Below are positions 53,601-64,000 of a stretch of 64,000 nt of DNA, piece by piece; position 1 is the stretch's first letter; each line of letters starts with the position of its first letter. A program made the translations under genes and the position numbers. Origin of the DNA: Apis mellifera (Eukaryota; Arthropoda; Insecta; Hymenoptera; Apidae); NCBI RefSeq assembly GCF_003254395.2, contig NC_037646.1, positions 9,516,381 through 9,580,380 on the forward strand, written 5' to 3'. Under the pieces are notes generated by a model. It had not been told where the DNA came from. It was given only the letters and a program-made list of their open reading frames with translations, and did no database searches.

Positions 53601-56600
53601 TCGTTACTTTGGACACGGATCAAGTGTTCCCAAGTATGATTGTTCATTTAACAATAACTATTGTTTCGTAATCTTCTTCATATATTCCTAATCACTTGTT
53701 TCAGATTTAAGAAAGATATCTGCCAACGTCACTTTCGGAAACGTGACGTTGGGAGCTGTAAAGAAATTGGAGAAATTCTTCAAGGAGAACAATTCCACAG
53801 GTTGCTTGAACAGAACCGTTATATTCGAGTCCCCTGTCACGGTCGAACAATTGACTTTCGACAAGTTGAACAATAACGTTTCCTACGAGTTCTTCACGCG
53901 GAAAGTAAACGAAACGTTCGCGAACGCCAGCTTCGAGAACTTAACGGTGGACACTTTGATAGCCGACGAAATAGCCCCAAGCATGGTGAACGGCCTCGAC
54001 CTCGTCGATTACGCGAAACATTTGGAATCATCCGATATCGAATGCACTATGGAGGATCGGTTGGAGACGGATCGTTTGTGCGCGAAATCCGTCAACGGAA
54101 TGCCGGTAGAGGAGATTGGCCAGTTGAAAGATCGGTTGTCAGCGATCCTGGATCACGTGCAGAGCGGAAATTTGACGTTGAACTCCCTTCGAGTGATCGG
54201 GACGATTAAAGCGGAATCGATCAACGGCGAACGCGTGACGGATTTGTACAACGAGGAACGATTTGGCCCGAGGCCTGTCGTAGTCAAGGATGAAGTTTAC
54301 ATCGACGATCTGACGATCCTCGGCCTGATGAACGGCTACAATTTCACGGAACGCGTACTCGACACGGTACAAAAATCCGACGCGAACATAGTGATCGACG
54401 GTCATAAAACGTTCGACTCGATCATTTGCACCGAACTTGAAGCGAAATATTTGAACGGACGTCCCATAGAGAATATCCTAGATCCTTACAAGGAGCAGGT
54501 GCTCTCAGGCCCCTTGATCGTGAACGGTACTGTTATTACAGTTTATTGCATCTATATATTGGGTTGGCAACTAAGTAATTGCGGATTTCAGTTGAAGTTG
54601 ATGACGATCTAATCAAAGCAATAATCGATTCGGATCGTCACAACTCGTGAGATTGCAGAGAAGCTTCATGTATCACATACATGCATTGAAAACCACTTAA
54701 AACAACTTGGCTATGTTTGAATAAAACTCGATACATGGGTTCCTCATGAACTGAAAGAAAAGCATTTAACGCAACGCATTAACAGCTGCGATTTGCTAAA
54801 GAAACGTAATGAAATGATCCATTTTTAAAACGACTGATAACTGGCGATGAAAAATGGGTTGTTTACAACAATATCAAGCGGAAAAGATGGTGGAGCAGGC
54901 CACGTGAACCAGCTTGAACAACATCAAAAGCTGGTATTCATCGAAAGAAGATTTTGTTATCAGTTTGGTGGGATTACAAAGGAATTGTCTATTTTGAACT
55001 CTTACCATCCAACCGAACGATCAATTCTGTTGTCTACATTGAACAACTAACGAAATTAAACAATGCGGTTGAAGAAAAGCGGCCCGAATTGACAAATCGA
55101 AAAGGTGTTGTATTCCATCATGACGATGCAAGGCCACACACATCTTTGGTCACTCGGCAAAAATTATTGGAGCTTGGTTGGGATGTTTTGCCACATCCAC
55201 CATCCTGACCTTGCACCATCTGATTACTTTTTGTTTCGATCTTTACAAAACTCCTTGAATGGTAAAAATTTTAATAACGATGATGATATCAAATCGTACC
55301 TGATTCAGTTTTTTGCTAATAAAAACCAGAAGTTTTATGAATGTGGGATTATGATGCTGGCTGAAAGATGGCAAAAGGTCATTGATCAAAATGGGCAACA
55401 CATTATAGAATAAAGTTATTTAGTTCCATGAAAAAATTGTCTTTGATTTTCTAAAAAAAATCCACAATTACTTAGTTACCAACCCAATATTTTTTTTTTA
55501 AGTTGACAAATATTTTTCAAAGAAATCTTGTCTCCAGGTACGATGACCGTTTCCGAACACTTCAACGCAACTGGAACCATCAATGGCGTACCGTATCGCG
55601 AGCTGATAGACAAATTCACGTATCTGGGGAACGATTCCTACGAATTTCGTGGAGACGTCAGATTCCTCGACGATGTAACCATAGAGAATCTGTACGTGAA
55701 CGGATCGATTCAGGGGACCGATTTCGACGATTTTTTGAACGCGGTGATTTATAAGGACGAGGACAACGTGACGGTTTCCGGGACGAAAATATTTGAGGAC
55801 ACGGTCACTTTCAACGACGGGTTCTTCGTTCGCGAGAAATTGAACGACATTGATCTGAGACGATTCAGGGAGAAGGCCGTCTTCATCGACGCGCCGTTTT
55901 CCGTCAAGTCGAAAATTACATTCAAAGATGGTATAAAAGTGGAGAAGGATATCGTCGTTAAGAAATCTCTGGAAGCAAAATCAATAATGGGAATCGATCT
56001 CGACGAGTTGCGATCTAACGTGTTGTACCTTAACAGGCCTTCTTACGTGGACGGTAATTTAGATTTCCATTCAGTCTATATTTTTCTTTCCTCCATTCTT
56101 TTTAAACGTTCTTCTTTGCACGTAGGAAATCTCACGTTCACCAATGTCACTTTCGAGTCTAACGTTCAAACAAAGAAGATCAACGATGTGGATATGGATT
56201 TATTGATACCGTTGAAGACAGATCAATTTATACCTGTAAAGGTGTTAAGAGGGTACAATATTACAGCGGAGAGTATCGAGATTTTAGGAACTGTGAATGG
56301 CGTCGATTTGAGAGAGATGCAAGAAAAGACATTCATGGTATCTTCGAATTATATAATTAATTAAATAAAGAAAATTTGAATCAATGTTTCTCGAAAGTTC
56401 TCGTTTCAAAAATTATTATTCCAACTTTGAAATATTTTTATCGAATTTATTATGATGTTTCAATTTTTCTCAGTTAACAGGGGACCAGAATATAACGGGA
56501 CACTTCACTTTTCACGGTCTCGTTCATTTTCGAGACGAATTCAATCCACGCCTTATCAATGGCATCGATCCGAACAGATTCATACCTCTGAATACGAAGA

Positions 56601-58376
56601 GCACCATAGTCGGTAGGACGACGTTTGAAAAAAAAAATGAATTTTTTTTAATATCCAAACAATCGATAATCCAATACGAATCCGTCAATTTTCCATCTTA
56701 TGAAATTGTTCATCCGTTCAGGCAATTTCGTATTCGAGAAACCAGTGATTCTCAACAAAAGTCTGAGGCTGTTGGGCTATTTAAATGGCATAGATGTGAA
56801 TCGATGGGAAGCTGTGGCAGTGACGACCGAAAATTCAGTGCCGCAATTTATTTCTGGAAATTGGACCGTTCTTGGCAACGTCTATTTCCAAAACGGAGCT
56901 TACGGGAGCGAGATTTTAAACGGGACGAACGTCACGGAGGTATCGAGTATCTTAGCCAGGAAACACTTGGAAATGGACGCCATGTTGGAAGAGAAAAATG
57001 TAAATGAAATCTCTTTTGATTAGATTGAGAATGAAATTTTCAACGAAAAATTTTTTCCTTTCAGGCCAATCTGGACGTTGTATGCGAAGATTTGGCCGAA
57101 TTGAAACGCTACGCGGAGAATCAAATTTATCAGTTCAACGCGTTCGATTATCTGCAAATGATCGAGTTCGACAACGGTTCGATTGCCAGCGTCCATTATT
57201 TCGAAACGAACGACACGGATCACTTAATATTGAGTTGCCACGATTGTCAAATGCACGCTTACGCGTTTACCGAGGAAAGATTTGAATTGGTGGGCGATAT
57301 GCCGAATTTCGGCGTGGTCGAAGAATGGGCGACCTTTGAACGAGGCCAGGCATTGTATTTCCTCACCTCTGGGCCAAAATCTTGCGGAAGGAATCCCGTC
57401 AACGTATGGAGGTTGAGAGACAACGAGTTCAAGGTAAATCTTTAAATCTTGTTGAACGTGATAAAAGTGACGCAAGCTTGGTACATCGATGTCTCTATTC
57501 TATACATTCTTTCACAGCACGTTTTAGATCTTGATCATAAGGTGGAAGTTAAGAAGATAGATCAGAATGTATTTTTCACTATGATCGATAAGAGGAAAGA
57601 GTTACGATCGTCTGAAAAGATGGACGAGGAATTGAAGAGGTTTCCTCTGTCATCTTCGGTGGACAACGATGACACGAAAATTGTTTGGGATGAAGATCGT
57701 ATATCAGTGATTAAAGAGAACGCTGGAAAGGAATACGACAGTAAGAATACGACGAGTTTCGGAACGCGGGTTAAAGAAATTTTGAATTTCAAAGCTGGAT
57801 TCCTCGAGAGAGAAATGTTCTTGTATTACGATGAAGAGTTTAGCAAGGATGGTATATTTGTGAGTTGCATTTCTTGAGAGAAAACGTTTTCATCAAATAT
57901 TCGTCTCTTTCGTTTCTTTATTTCAATTCATCTTTGCATGCATAGATTTTTCACAACGATACGACGCAGAAAAAGATCTTTCAAACTATAACGGCATACA
58001 GGCCAACCTCCTTCACGATACTCAATTTTGATGGATTAGTCGAAACGTTGCTCGTCTTCGTTGAGAATAGGAAAAACCTTCGAATTTACGAATACAAAGG
58101 TAAGAAAAATTTACTTCCTTTTTTTTTTTTTTTTTTTTACTTTCTAATAAAATTTCTATTTCTTTTTTTCTTTTTATGTTTTTTTCAGGTATCCAAGGCT
58201 TCGTGTACAGAGACAGTATAAATATGAACGTGGATAAATTATTCAGTTTTAAAATTAGAAAGTATTCTTACATGGCGAAGAGATACTGTCTAGGCCTGAT
58301 TCATAAAAACAGATTAATAATATTGGAAGCATTAATGCACGGCGAAAAATTAGATATGGGGCCGTTGACGTGTTAG
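50618..58376 (+). CDS. Large secreted repeat protein with propeller-like ends
   Basis: Sixteen exons keep frame throughout: 50618-50783, 50859-51354, 51486-51781, 51854-52158, 52228-52905, 52980-53237, 53318-53633, 53705-54526, 55538-56053, 56126-56337, 56474-56612, 56722-56999, 57065-57433, 57518-57859, 57946-58099, 58189-58376. They give 1844 residues. A signal peptide (MSIRSNTICLFLFLCATVTICQ) is followed by an acidic stretch. Residues about 56-420 and 1500-1844 contain blade-like blocks (AGLFLFEDGEFQ; LLVFVENRKNLRIYEYKG; FVYRDSI) that recall EPTP beta-propellers. Between them are about 19 degenerate repeats of roughly 45-60 residues with the core h-N-G-h-x-h-x-x-h (TINGHDWETLM, MVNGLDLVDYA, TVNGVDLREMQ), each preceded by Thr/Val/Asn-rich strands with many N-glycosylation sites. 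The family is not identified. The organisation could fit the insect eggshell proteins Nasrat/Polehole, a low-confidence guess. Intron 8 holds a mariner. Confidence 0.85.
54559..55487 (+). mobile_element. Decayed mariner transposon
   Basis: The ends are mariner-type inverted repeats (TTGGGTTGGCAACTAAGTAA on the left, its imperfect reverse complement ending ACCCAA on the right), flanked by TA duplications at 54557-54558 and 55488-55489. Inside, transposase pieces are recognisable: a helix-turn-helix (TTREIAEKLHVSHTC), a block with GDEKW-type sequence now out of frame, VWWDYKGI, FHHDDARPHTS and PDLAPSDY. The frame is broken by several stops and shifts. At 929 bp it is shorter than the usual 1.3 kb, and the transposase start is missing. 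It is dead. It lies wholly in intron 8 of the host gene and leaves the exons intact. Confidence 0.93.
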
Positions 58377-58445
58377 AAAACTTATTAAATTAGAAAATAA
58401 TTTAAGCATATAAGATACAAAAATATAGGAATGAATCAAATATAT

Positions 58446-58451
58446 TTTATT
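58446..58451 (-). terminator. Polyadenylation signal of the kinesin gene
   Basis: AATAAA on the minus strand, about 235 bp beyond the kinesin stop codon. Confidence 0.45.
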
Positions 58452-58505
58452 AACTAGTTTATCATATATCGTATAAAACTTTTTTTATTATTGCATGTAA
58501 TTATA

Positions 58506-58511
58506 AATAAA
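58506..58511 (+). terminator. Polyadenylation signal of the large repeat protein gene
   Basis: AATAAA on the plus strand, 130 bp beyond the stop at 58376. Confidence 0.5.
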
Positions 58512-58683
58512 TACACGTTTGATACGTAATACTGCATTCCTGCATACTATTATTACATGTGTTTACAAATGTTACGAAGAAATCTATAATCAGTTATCAG
58601 GATCATCAAGAATCGTAATCTTAACGTGAAATTAAGAAAAACGAATGAAAAATATTTATATATGTATGAAGTACACGAATCGA

Positions 58684-61600
58684 TCAATAAATACCTCCAG
58701 ATCGTTTCGCTTTATAGAAAGCTATTATTTCTTCGTCGATCTCTGGATCCCCCGTCAAAGGCAACGAATCGTCAAAGTATTTGTTGCTCTCCTCCCCTAA
58801 ATCAGACTTTTGATCGAAACGTTCCGCTTTGGTCTTCACATCTTTCTCAAAAATCGAACTTTTTGGCGTGTTTACACCGTTCGAGGAGGAAGAATTGAAG
58901 CTTAAGAACTTCTCGTACACGGGGGTCGAATAATCCGTTTCCACGGATGAATCCTTCTCGATTACAATTCTTCCTTTACCACTCGACAATTCAACAGAAC
59001 TGTCGTCGTTATTCTGCTGTTTCGTTCTCGACTCCGTGTTACGTTTATTCCTAACATTTTTCCGCGGCTTTTCGGATATTATCAATCGTGAAGACGATTG
59101 ATTCGTTTCATCATCGTTGGTTTCGCTCGTTTTTCGTTCGATCGGTCGATTCTTATTCTCGATCAGATCGTCTAAATTCAAGTTGACGATATTGCAAGGC
59201 AACAATTCCGGCATCACTGCGTTAAACTGTGTCGTCGATTTACTTCGGAACGGCGAATCTCGAGCGGAGATATTTTCGTTAGTTTTGATTCGATTGACGG
59301 TTTTTTGAAATCTTCGTTTCAATTTCTTCGAAGGAACGCTGATGTTCGACGAATTTTGTACTAAGCTTTCTCGTTTGTCATTTTGATCGTTTAATGCCAA
59401 ATCATTTCGTAAAATCGTTTCATTTTTATCGTTTCGAATACAATTATCCGTCGTACTCTGCTCTGTCTTCTTATTATTTTTGATTTTATCGATCGAAAAA
59501 TCATTGCCACTGGTATCCAACGTGGATCGTTCTTTGTCTTTCAACTTGTCGATCAGCAAAGCTGTTAATCGAGTCAAGAAGTTGTAAGGATATAGAAAAA
59601 GGAATGAAAAGAAAATTAATTAGGATTAGGATACAAATTTCCTTGTCCCTTTGGACGACCAGATCTTTGTAATATTCCAATTTTTTGAAGTAACATTTAG
59701 GATCTTTGCCAAGCTCGAAAGCTTGTTTAAAACTTTCGAAACAATACTGCACTTTCTTCGGATTATAGTCCCAACAGATTCGTTCGTCCGATTCTAAGAA
59801 ATCTCTTATCTTACGATCCAGATGCCTTTTGTCGTCGGCGGTAAGTTCTTCATTCTGTTTCACAAAATGTTAAAATGAAAAGATTAAGATTCGTAGATTT
59901 GCAAGTTCGTGAATCTTTGAACTGAAAAATACCGAACTGTTTGCATTGTCAGAGCTTTGATTTGTTGCTTAAGTCTTTCGTTCTCCGCTCTCAATAATGC
60001 GTTCTCGCTGTTAATATCCGTCTCCAAATTTAGTTTCAAGTAATTCTTTATCAAAGCCACCCTTTGAGCGAATCTGCAAGTGGACACCGTTTCCTGGAAA
60101 AAGAAAAGGAAAAGAAGTAATAATAAATGGGATATCCGATTACAGAAAAATAAATTACAGATAAATTACATCGGTATTACACGAGATAATAAATTATTCT
60201 GCACCTCCAAATTAAAAGACGTGATATTTAGAGTCGCTAACATGGCGGTTATGCAATTTCCTCCTAAACTGTCTCTCAAGATCGATGTTAATAAGGAATT
60301 CCTAATAACAATTAAACAAATTTTATTAAGAAAGATTATTGTCCAATTTTATTTACAATTAAACAATTTAATAAAAAGTCGTGATACGAAAAGTTTTTTA
60401 TGGGAAAAATTAAAAATTGCAGTAGATTTTTTTTTTTCCATCTCAACGTTTCATAATAATAATATGAAATTAATTATTCGATATTAAAGTTAATTTTTCA
60501 ATTGTCTTTTGTTTAAAGACAAAAAAAGATTGACGCGATGAAAAATTTTAAATCGATGAGATACAAAATGGACGATGAAGTGAATTCAGCACCTGTAAGG
60601 TATGTGACCCATGCTCTCCTGACCCAGACACACTATGACTTGTTCCAGGTAATGTAGGCTCAGGTTAATGTGCTTCGCTTCGGTCAGAATGGTGCCGGTT
60701 ATCGAGCATTTGTAGACGCGCTCGGACCTAGTAGGTAGATCTCACGTTGAAAAATCGGTTACCGTTACAAAATTTGCCAGCACGGGCGCAGATGGCAATG
60801 AGAAAGCACGAGGCGATAAAAACATGGAGAAAAAAAAAAAAAAAAAAATTATCGCTGACAAGTGGGTCGGCGTTTAATGCATTCTAGATGTCGGTTTGTA
60901 ATCAAAGTCATTTCCTTACTGCATTTTTCAAACAGAAATGCAATTTGCGGAAGAAATTTAAATTTACTATCTTGTTGATTACAGAAATTGGATTGGCGAG
61001 TGAATAAAGCGTTACAAATTCAGAATCTTTTTTTTTTGTTTTTCAAAATAAAAACAAATATGTAGAATCTCTAAAAAATTAATATGTATAAAATATTTCT
61101 TATATATACTTTTTATATATTATGTATGTGACGTATAGATGTGCAAAAATAAAAATATATATTAGATGCGCGCATAGATTTATGATGTACAAAAATTGGA
61201 TCGAGTAAAATTTTTGATCAATAAGTTAGGTAATTAATATTGCCCGGTACGAGGATAAGACAAGGAGAGCAAACGGCTAAAAAAGGACAGAGATAGAGTA
61301 AAAATATTGAAATCAGCGCCATCTTCAGAGTGCCGTAAATGAAACAGATAAAGAAAGGACGGAAAATAATTGAAAGAGGATAGAGATAGTGTAAAAATTG
61401 ACCATCAGCGCCATCTCTTGAGTATCGAAGACATTTTTCTGAAATAGGTAAGGTAGAATAAGAATTGAATACACCGCCATCTCTCGAGAGCGATAAATTG
61501 TTTTTAAAAGTACTCGAGAGATAGCGTTAATATTCAATTCTTATTCTGTTTTATCCGTGTCGAAGAAATATCTTCGATACTCGAGAGATGGCGCTAGCGA

Positions 61601-63796
61601 TCAGTTCTTACTATTTTTATCCTTCTCTTTCTATTTTCTATCCTTTCTTTTTGTGTTTCGTTTGCGGCACTCTGGAGATGGCGCTGATTTCAATATTTTT
61701 ACTCTATCTCTGTCCTTCTCCCACCGCTTACTCTTCTTGTCTACAGTTGTTAACGGCGTATAAACACAAACGAGATACGAGATGAAGATTCAACTACACT
61801 TTCATCGCTTTAAATAATTACTTGCAAATTAATATTATAATTTATACGAAATAGAAATCGACTCTAAAATAAAATTTGATAAAACGAAGGATAAATTATA
61901 CATTATTTCTTTTGACTTTCAAAAATATCTCATCAAAATAATCGTAACGAAAGAATTTATTTCCTCTTCCGTACCTCGTTCGTGCTTCCATTTCTTTTAC
62001 TTATCCGTCAATAACAAGATTGAATAAAATATATACCCTGCTAAATCGACAAGATGCACTTTCGCTCTCTTGTATTGTTCAGCGCCGAACTGTTTGGTGG
62101 AAACTACTATGGTAAAGATGCAATGAGATCTCGATGACTGAGGATTCATCGGTGTCTCGGCAGTGACCCTGCCAAAAATCGTTCAATCATTTTCACGATA
62201 TCTTTACATCTCCGTTCCTAGACAACAACTATATCCATATAAATTATTCCATTCCATCCAGTGTATAACAATCGTATGAAACGATACCTGTTATTATCTC
62301 CTAGCAAAAGCAGCTCAAGCGCATCCTCTATATTCTTGACACAGTAGAACGTCAAATTCTTCAAATGCAATCTTCCAACCTCGTCCTCTCTGATGCTGAT
62401 ACGTCTGGAACAAAATCCATACAAATTTCCATACAATGAGAAATCTCATTTTCAACATCTTTCCTTATCTTTTATCGAGAAAAGGATTAATCCCCCGAAA
62501 CATAACAATGAGACGTAATAATAATAGCAACACGTTGCACCTTGCAACACCTTGCTCCATATTCAATGGAGGTCGAAATCATCAAGGAGGAACAGGTCGA
62601 CCGTTTTTCCCTTAAGGGATGCTTTCTTTTCTTTTTTCTCTTTCCTTTTTTTAACAAAATACCTCCGTATCGGTGTTCGCGCACCGCTCAGACAGGCCGC
62701 CGCCATTTACGTCGACTTAAGACTTACGGTAAATCTTCCAATCTCGTAACGGAGAACTCTCGTGGCTGCCTCCGATCCAGCAGGTCGTACCCGGTCTCGT
62801 TGTAAATCTCCAGATAAGCCACCTCGATGGAGTACACGTTTTCCGGCCTCTGCATAGAATTTAAGGGCGGTATACGGTTCTCCTCGTGAGCACCTCGTGT
62901 AACAGCCTACATCACCGTCCAACAACAACCAACGTTACCTTTCCTATCGCGTCGAACAGGAATTGCAAGCTTCTCGGTATGATACCGCGGCCATCGTTCT
63001 CCAGGCTGCCGGTAATCGTGTGGGTTTTCCCGCTGGCCGTCTACGAAGTTCACGGCTTCAAAAAGGTTCCACAAACGGTTCGTCTCTTGTTGAGGTTTTT
63101 TTTTTTTTTTTTTTCTCGCGGGTGGAACATTGGAGGATGTGGCACGGAGGAGCGATTCGAGCTTTTTCGAAATTTCACGAAAAGGAAAATGAAAACGTAA
63201 AGGTAAAGAAGTGTGGGGAATAAAATTTTTTTGAGCTCGACTACACTTGTAGTACCACATTCTCGACGATTATATCTCGGATTACCTGGCCGTAGGCGAA
63301 AATGGTTCCGTTGTAACCATCCAGGGCTCTTTACAACAGATTAACGAGTGGAGTTAAACGAGTGGGGGAATTTTTAATCGATCGAACGAAATTACATTCC
63401 TTTTTTTTACCTTTCTATTACCGGTCGTGCCACATTTTCGAAGATCTCGTCTTGCGTGGAGGATTCCTCGAATATTCGATAAAAACTGAAAGTTTCGAGC
63501 GTTTTAAAGTTTCGTACGTTTGTGACGAGGATATATATATAGTGATATCTCACGAGAAATTCCACGATTCGGGCCGATTGTCAAGGTAATCCTTGCATTT
63601 TTGTATGGGGGAGACGAGAATCAAGAAATCTTCCTCCAGATTCTTCCTGGGACGGTACAAGATCTCGTAATCCTTGAAAAAAGAGAAAAGAGGATAATGG
63701 ATTATACTTCGATTCGATATTCACACTTACCAATATGTTTTTCTTATCCTTTTCCGGTTTCAATCTCGCGTAAACCTTGATAGCATTTTTCACCAT
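58684..63796 (-). CDS. Kinesin-9 family motor (KIF6/KIF9-like)
   Basis: Thirteen exons: 63731-63796, 63554-63672, 63411-63485, 63286-63328, 62939-63040, 62728-62849, 62288-62404, 62037-62168, 60593-60727, 60205-60301, 59938-60093, 59635-59854, 58684-59561; about 753 residues. The motor begins at the first residues (AIKVYARLKP). It shows TQDEIFENVARPVIE, the P-loop GQTASGKTHT split across an intron, VAYLEIYNETGYDLL, switch I NPQSSRSH, switch II VDLAGSE, INLSLHYLEQVI, and LRDSLGGNC. The neck STCRFAQRVALIKN is typical of KIF6/KIF9. A coiled coil (LLRAENERLKQQI) and a conserved acidic domain (ICWDYNPKKVQYCF) follow, then a long low-complexity tail. Known role: microtubule motor linked to motile cilia and sperm flagella. 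All junctions are phase-matched GT-AG, but the exon 11 donor (gttcgg) is weak. Confidence 0.93.
61259..61742. mobile_element. Palindromic foldback (MITE-like) element, copy 2
   Basis: A long inverted repeat has its centre near 61495. Outer arms: gacaaggagagcaaacgg...acagagatagagtaaaaatattgaaat on the left and its reverse complement on the right. Each arm carries repeats of GCGCCATCT followed by a gagtatcg(a)aga block. It lies inside kinesin intron 8 (60728-62036). There is no coding capacity. A decayed relative lies at 43640-44035. Short arms, no gene and two copies 18 kb apart fit a MITE or foldback element, but no target duplication could be fixed. Confidence 0.75.
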
Positions 63797-64000
63797 CTCG
63801 TTCGTATAACCTTCGCGGTTAAAATCAATCGATGACAGGTCGATCGATTATCGAACATCTATTAAAATTGAACAGAGTCGAAGCAACTAAATTCACACCG
63901 AAAACTTTCTAACATACTCGAATCGATTCACTTCGTACAAACTTCGATAAACAAATTTTCCTTTCAAAATTAAAACTCTGCAGAAAGAGCACCGAAGAAA
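63797..64000. other. 5' flank of the kinesin gene
   Basis: This is AT-rich sequence directly upstream of the kinesin start codon; it would hold the 5' UTR and part of the promoter. No further gene is visible before the window ends. Confidence 0.35.

Larger units (their letters stand above)
58377..58683. other. Shared 3' region of two convergent genes
   Basis: The two stop codons are 307 bp apart. The plus-strand signal AATAAA is at 58506-58511. The minus-strand signal (TTTATT on the plus strand) is at 58446-58451. If both are used, the transcripts overlap by roughly 60-100 bp. Confidence 0.5.

Noticed and set aside
1..64000. tRNA, rRNA, CRISPR or bacterial-type operons
   Set aside because: No cloverleaf with B-box-like GTTCGANNC in the right context was found, and no rRNA motif or spacer-repeat array. 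The 190-bp array has no unique spacers. The window is plainly eukaryotic.

Overview
This is eukaryotic, AT-rich but CpG-containing DNA with short GT-AG introns, long low-complexity tracts and a decayed mariner transposon. Splice style, gene content and base composition fit an insect, most likely a hymenopteran close to the honey bee (inference; no search could be run). Six protein-coding genes can be rebuilt exon by exon with reading frame kept across the junctions. They occupy about half of the window.

Layout. 1-11.4 kb: no convincing gene, two weak candidate exons. 11.4-14.6 kb (-): a secreted Delta-like (DLK/weary-like) EGF-repeat protein, 7 coding exons. 15.5-21.0 kb (-): a single-pass membrane protein with a Cys-rich amino end and an FN3-like domain, 3 coding exons. 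21-36.6 kb: no convincing gene; it holds a 2.7-kb satellite of 14 monomers of about 190 bp with higher-order structure, plus microsatellites and purine tracts. 36.7-42.9 kb (-): organic solute transporter alpha (SLC51A family), 6 coding exons and a possible seventh. 42.9-44.7 kb: AT-rich spacer with one copy of a palindromic foldback element. 44.7-50.1 kb (+): a secreted low-complexity protein of unknown family whose start codon sits alone at the end of exon 1. 50.6-58.5 kb (+): a 16-exon, 1844-residue secreted repeat protein with propeller-like ends; one intron carries a dead mariner. 58.4-63.8 kb (-): a kinesin-9 family motor (KIF6/KIF9-like), 13 exons; one intron carries the second copy of the foldback element.

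The genes do not form one pathway. The last two converge tail to tail and their predicted 3' ends overlap. Three of the six are secreted and one more is a type I membrane protein. The most unusual items are the large repeat protein with about 19 degenerate 'hNGh' repeats, the higher-order satellite, the two-copy foldback element, the split start codon, and a canonical splice donor overlapping the stop codon of the transporter gene.
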